Assembly (NCBI GenBank): GCA_029582265.1
Contig: CM055819.1
Coordinates: 10,713,087 to 10,777,086, forward strand
Direction: 5' to 3'
From: Zoroaster sp. YZ-2022
Taxonomy: Eukaryota; Echinodermata; Asteroidea; Forcipulatida; Zoroasteridae
Length of the DNA stretch: 64,000 bases
Below, in pieces: positions 42,701 through 48,700 of this stretch (position 1 is its first letter; every line of letters begins with the position of its first letter). The position numbers were made by a program, and so were the translations under genes. The notes under the pieces were generated by a model. It was not told the origin of the DNA and did no database searches. It saw only the letters and a list, made by a program, of their open reading frames with translations.

Positions 42701-45700
42701 GCCACTCCTGTACTGACCTAGTCCAGGGCGCAGTACCAGAAGTCTACTACCTACATGAAGTGTGCCACTCGTGTACTAACCTAGTCCACGGCACAGTACC
42801 AGACGTCTACTGCCTACATGAAGTGTGCCAGTCGTGTACTAACCTAATCCACGGCATATTACCAGACGTCTACTGCCTACATGGAGTGTGCCAGTCGTGT
42901 ACTAACCTAATCCACGGCATATTACCAGACGTCTACTGCCTACATGGAGTGTGCCAGTCGTGTACTAACCTAGTCCACGGCATAGTACCAGAAGTCTACT
43001 GTCTACATGGAGTGTGCCACTCGTGTACTAACCTAATCCACGGCATATTACCAGACGTCTACTGCCTACATGGAGTGTGCCACTCGTGTACTAACCTAGT
43101 CCACGGCATAGTACCAGAAGTCTACTGCCTACATTATTATTATTATTATTATTATTATTGGTTTATTTACATTCCTCTCGTGGCCCAAGGGCCAAATTAC
43201 AAGAATGTTACAATAAAAACATTAAAAATACTAAACAGTTAAAATGAAAGAAAAACGAAAGTGATGGTCCAGCCAAAACAAAAAGAATAAAATTGCACAT
43301 AAAGTAAGAACGGAATATACAAAGACGGATGGCACAGCCACAAAGGGTAAAAATTTGGACAAAACACACTACAGACCCGGCAGCCACAATTATGAGTTTA
43401 ACAACTTAATGTAGTGTGGAATCGGGCTTTTTTTTAATCGATCAGTCCTACAGGGTAACAATGAGATAGCTTGTGAGTTGCGCAAATTCCTGCCATGTGT
43501 TTTTTTCCTAGTTGGGGGCATGAGGTTTTCTGTTTGCCTGCTTGCCTGCAATAAGCCAATGACTGAGCAAATTTGTAGCAGTGGGCTTGCCTACGATCAG
43601 AAAGAGTTTCGATTCCACACTCATTGATTGCATCATTATAAGAAGTGTAGTTTTTCCCAAGCATGATTTTGCAAGCTCTCTTTTGCACTACATGAAGTGT
43701 GCCACTCGTGTACTAACCTAGTCCACGGCATAGTACCAGAAGTCTACTGCACTACATGAAGTGTGCCACTCGTGTACTAACCTAGTCCACGGCATAGTAC
43801 CAGAAGTCTACTGCCTACATGAAGTGTGCCACTCGTGTACTAACCTAGTCCACGGCATAGTACCAGAAGTCTGTTACCTACATGAAGTGTGCCACTTGTG
43901 TACTAACCTAGTCCACGGCATAGTACCAGAAGTCTGTTACCTACATGAAGTGTGCCACTCGTGTACTAACCTAGTCCCTGGCACAGTACCAGAAGTCTGT
44001 TACCTACATGAAGTGTGCCACTTGTGTACTAACCTAGTCCACGGCATAGTACCAGAAGTCTACTGCCTACATGAAGTGTGCCACTCGTGTACTAACCTAA
44101 TCCACGGCATATTACCAGACGTCTACTGCCTACATGGAGTGTGTCACTCGTGTACTAGCCTAGTCCACGGCATATTACCAGAAGTCTACTGCCTACATGA
44201 AGTGTGCCACTCGTGTACTAACCTAATCCACGGCATATTACCAGACGTCTACTGCCTACATGGAGTGTGCCACTCGTGTACTAACCTAATCCACGGCATA
44301 TTACCAGACGTCTACTGCCTACATGGAGTGTGTCACTCGTGTACTAGCCTAGTCCACGGCATATTACCAGAAGTCTACTGCCTACATGAAGTGTGCCACT
44401 CGTGTACTAACCTAGTCCCTGGCACAGTACCAGAAGTCTGTTACCTACATGAAGTGTGCCACTCGTGTACTAACCTAGTCCACGGCATATTACCAGAAGT
44501 CTACTGCCTACATGGAGTGTGCCACTCGTGTACTAACCTAATCCACGGCATATTACCAGACGTCTACTGCCTACATGGAGTGTGTCACTCGTGTACTAGC
44601 CTAGTCCACGGCATATTACCAGAAGTCTACTGCCTACATGAAGTGTGCCACTCGTGTACTAACCTAGTCCCTGGCACAGTACCAGAAGTCTGTTACCTAC
44701 ATGAAGTGTGCCACTTGTGTACTAACCTAGTCCACGGCATAGTACCAGAAGTCTGTTACCTACATGAAGTGTGCCACTCGTGTACTAACCTAGTCCACGG
44801 CATATTACCAGAAGTCTACTGCCTACATGGAGTGTGCCACTCGTGTACTAACCTAATCCACGGCATATTACCAGACGTCTACTGCCTACATGGAGTGTGT
44901 CACTCGTGTACTAGCCTAGTCCACGGCATATTACCAGAAGTCTACTGCCTACATGAAGTGTGCCACTCGTGTACTAACCTAGTCCACGGCATAGTACCAG
45001 AAGTCTGCCTACATGGAGTGTGCCACTCGTGTACTAACCTAGTCCACGGCATAGTACCAGAAGTCTACTGCCTACATGGAGTGTGCCACTCGTGTACTAT
45101 ACCTAGTCCACGGCATATTACCAGACGTCTACATACTGCCTACATGGAGTGTGCCACTCGTGTACTAACCTAGTCCACGGCATAGTACCAGACGTCTACT
45201 GCCTACATGGAGTGTGCCACTCGTGGCAAAATACGATGTTTGGCAGCAGAGTTTTATGTCAATAATAACATTGTCATGAAATAGATATCACAGTGTTTAC
45301 ATTGAAGGCTAAGTAACCCCCAATTATTTTGGTCACTTGTCCATGTAGATATGGGAATTCCTAAACCAATACAGCTTAACAAATATACTGTAGTCTTTCC
45401 TTTTGTTTGATTAAAAAAATAGAAATCAAAAAAAGGGATTTGTTAGACAGTTTGGGGGCCACCATTTTGGCAAAAATGACAATGATCATCCATGATCCAT
45501 CCTTTAAGACGGATATTATGTATATGTACAATGTACGTATCAAGGACAATTCCTGCAAAATAGAGGCACTTGCATATACATGTACATGTATGATCAATAT
45601 GCTGCTAGCTACATGTAGCTTGATGTTCATACAGTTCGCTGCATATATTGGCCGTCAGTGGATCACACATGACTTGAATTAGGACAAGTGGTTTCCGAGA

Positions 45701-48700
45701 AATGTGAGATTGCAGATGATGTTTATTAACATAAAAGTCATCAACATGGAGGCCTTAAATACCATCAACATTTTGGTTTTAAGACTCATTCTGAAGGTAT
45801 TTTGAACCAGACATTGGTTTTGAGATATTTCAAAAAAGTAATTGTGTAGAGCTTGTGACAGGACCCACCATACATACATGTAAAAAAAACATGCATGATA
45901 CATTGTGAGAAATGTACCATAAATTAACCCTCCTACTACTACAAGGGTCAAAATCAGTCAAAATGTTGATATACTTGCCAAGGTATATCTAACTAAGTGC
46001 CCTTAAAAGTCAAACACTGTCAAACCTTATGTATAGTAAGTACATTTACAGGTCAAAATGAATCCACCATTTTTGACTGGTGTTATCAGACATGTTGCCA
46101 ATTGGGGAAAATCATAATTTTGTTCGATATTCTGAATTACTTCATTGAAATCTACAATCCCACAAATTTATTTGGTCTAAAAATCATTAGTTTTGTAATT
46201 ACACCAAGGGCAAAATGGGTGCTCAAGAGCAATTTGCGTTTTCACGAAGTGACAATTGTGCCATACAGCATTGTTGTAAACATACCATGTCACATTCAAG
46301 ACGCAAAATACGTGTAAAATACGTGTCCTATGTGAAAGAACAGATTTCAAACTTTCCAAGAACGGGACGATTAATCACAACATTAATGAATAATTTAAGA
46401 CAATAATCCCTTCGAGAAAACGCTCAAATCAACACAACTTTCCCAATTGCAGCGCACGCCATTATCGATCTATAAATAGCTCAACATTGTCTCTTCGTGA
46501 AAATGCAAAAACTACTTTGTCCCCCCATAGCGTGCATACAAATCCAGAATCATACGGGTACCAGCTTCACACTGGTGCTCGACATGTCGATAAATCCGGA
46601 TAGTTTTGTACACGCTCTGTAAGGACAAAACTCACGTGCGAGGCATTTTTCCGTTTTCACAAAGTGCAAATTGGGAGCTATATAGTTCTGTAGTGGTGCG
46701 CGCTGCCTTTTCGTTTTCATGAAGGGACAATTGAGAACAAAATAAGCTGTTTCTAGCGTTTTCACGAAGGGACAATTGTATTAAGTCAATTACGACGTAA
46801 ATTATCTTCCTGTTGTTGAATAACTTGTATATAATTTGGCAATATTCTCCATTAATGATGGAGCAACTTAAAACTTGATTATCTCGAAACGTGTATCTTG
46901 TGCTGTGTGGCCCAATTTGCACTTCATGAAAACGGTGATGTCTTTATATGTCTAAATATTTGATGAATGAATACATCTCTCTTTGTTGTTGTATCTATAG
47001 GCATATGTGAGTTGTATTTGATGAATGAATACATCTCTCTTTGTTGTTGTATCTATAGGCATATGTGAGTTGTATTTGATGAATGAATACATCTCTCTTT
47101 GTTGTTGTATCTATAGGCATATGTGAGTTGTATTTGATGAATGAATACATCTCTCTTTGTTGTTGTATCTATAGGCATATGTGAGTTGTATTTGATGAAT
47201 GAATACATCTCTTTGTTGTTGTATCTATAGGCATATGTGAGTTGTATTTGATGAATGAATACATCTCTCTTTGTTGTTGTATCTATAGGCATATGTGAGT
47301 TGTATTTGATGAATGAATACATCTCTCTTTGTTGTTGTATCTATAGGCATATGTGAGTTGTATTTGATTAATGAATACATCTCTCTTTGTTGTTGTATCT
47401 ATAGGCATATGTGAGTTGTATTTGATGAATGAATACATCACTAGTTGATGTAGTATCTCTATGCAGATGTGAGTTGTATATGATGAATGAATACATCTCT
47501 CTTTGTTGTTGTATCTATAGGCATATGTGAGTTGTATTTGATGAATGAATACATCTCTTTGTTGTTGTATCTATAGGCATATGTGAGTTGTATTTGATGA
47601 ATGAATACATCTCTCTTTGTTGTTGTATCTATAGGCATATGTGAGTTGTATTTGATGAATGAATACATCTCTCTTTGTTGTTGTATCTATAGGCATATGT
47701 GAGTTGTATTTGATGAATGAATACATCTCTCTTTGTTGTTGTATCTATAGGCATATGTGAGTTGTATTTGATGAATGAATACATCTCTCTTTGTTGTTGT
47801 ATCTATAGGCATATGTGAGTTGTATTTGATGAATGAATACATCTCTCTTGTTGTTGTATCTATAGGCATATGTGAGTTGTATTTGATGAATGAATACATC
47901 TCTTTGTTGTTGTATCTATAGGCATATGTGAGTTGTATTTGATGAATGAATACATCTCTCTTTGTTGTTGTATCTATAGGCATATGTGAGTTGTATTTGA
48001 TGAATGAATACATCTCTCTTTGTTGTTGTATCTATAGGCATATGTGAGTTGTATTTGATGAATGAATACATCTCTCTTTGTTGTTGTATCTATAGGCATA
48101 TGTGAGTTGTATTTGATGAATGAATACATCTCTCTTTGTTGTTGTATCTATAGGCATATGTGAGTTGTATTTGATGAATGAATACATCTCTTTGTTGTTG
48201 TATCTATAGGCATATGTGAGTTGTATTTGATGAATGAATACATCTCTCTTTGTTGTTGTATCTATAGGCATATGTGAGTTGTATTTGATGAATGAATACA
48301 TCTCTCTTTGTTGTTGTATCTATAGGCATATGTGAGTTGTATTTGATGAATGAATACATCTCTCTTTGTTGTTGTATCTATAGGCATATGTGAGTTGTAT
48401 TTTATTAATGAATACATCTCTCTTTGTTGTTGTATCTATAGGCATATGTGAGTTGTATTTGATGAATGAATACATCTCTCTTTGTTGTTGTATCTATAGG
48501 CATATGTGAGTTGTATTTGATGAATGAATACATCTCTCTTTGTTGTATCTATAGGCATATGTGAGTTGTATTTGATGAATGAATACATCTCTCTTTGTTG
48601 TTGTATCTATAGGCATATGTGAGTTGTATTTGATGAATGAATAAATCTCTTTGTTGTTGTATCTATAGGCATATGTGAGTTGTATTTGATGAATGAATAC

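Larger units (their letters stand above)
40066..45231 (+). repeat. 63-bp minisatellite, interrupted by two LINE fragments
   Basis: Three blocks: 40066-40217, 42189-43137 and 43690-45231, about 42 units in all. The unit includes CTACATGAAGTGTGCCACTC, GTGTACTAACCTAGTCCACG and GCATAGTACCAGAAGTCTAC. Since 63 is 21 codons and one frame has no stop, frames of 343 and 470 codons are open. Higher-order groups of variants (ATATTACCAGACGTC, CCCTGGCACAG) repeat in the same order near 44100-44900. Confidence 0.97.
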
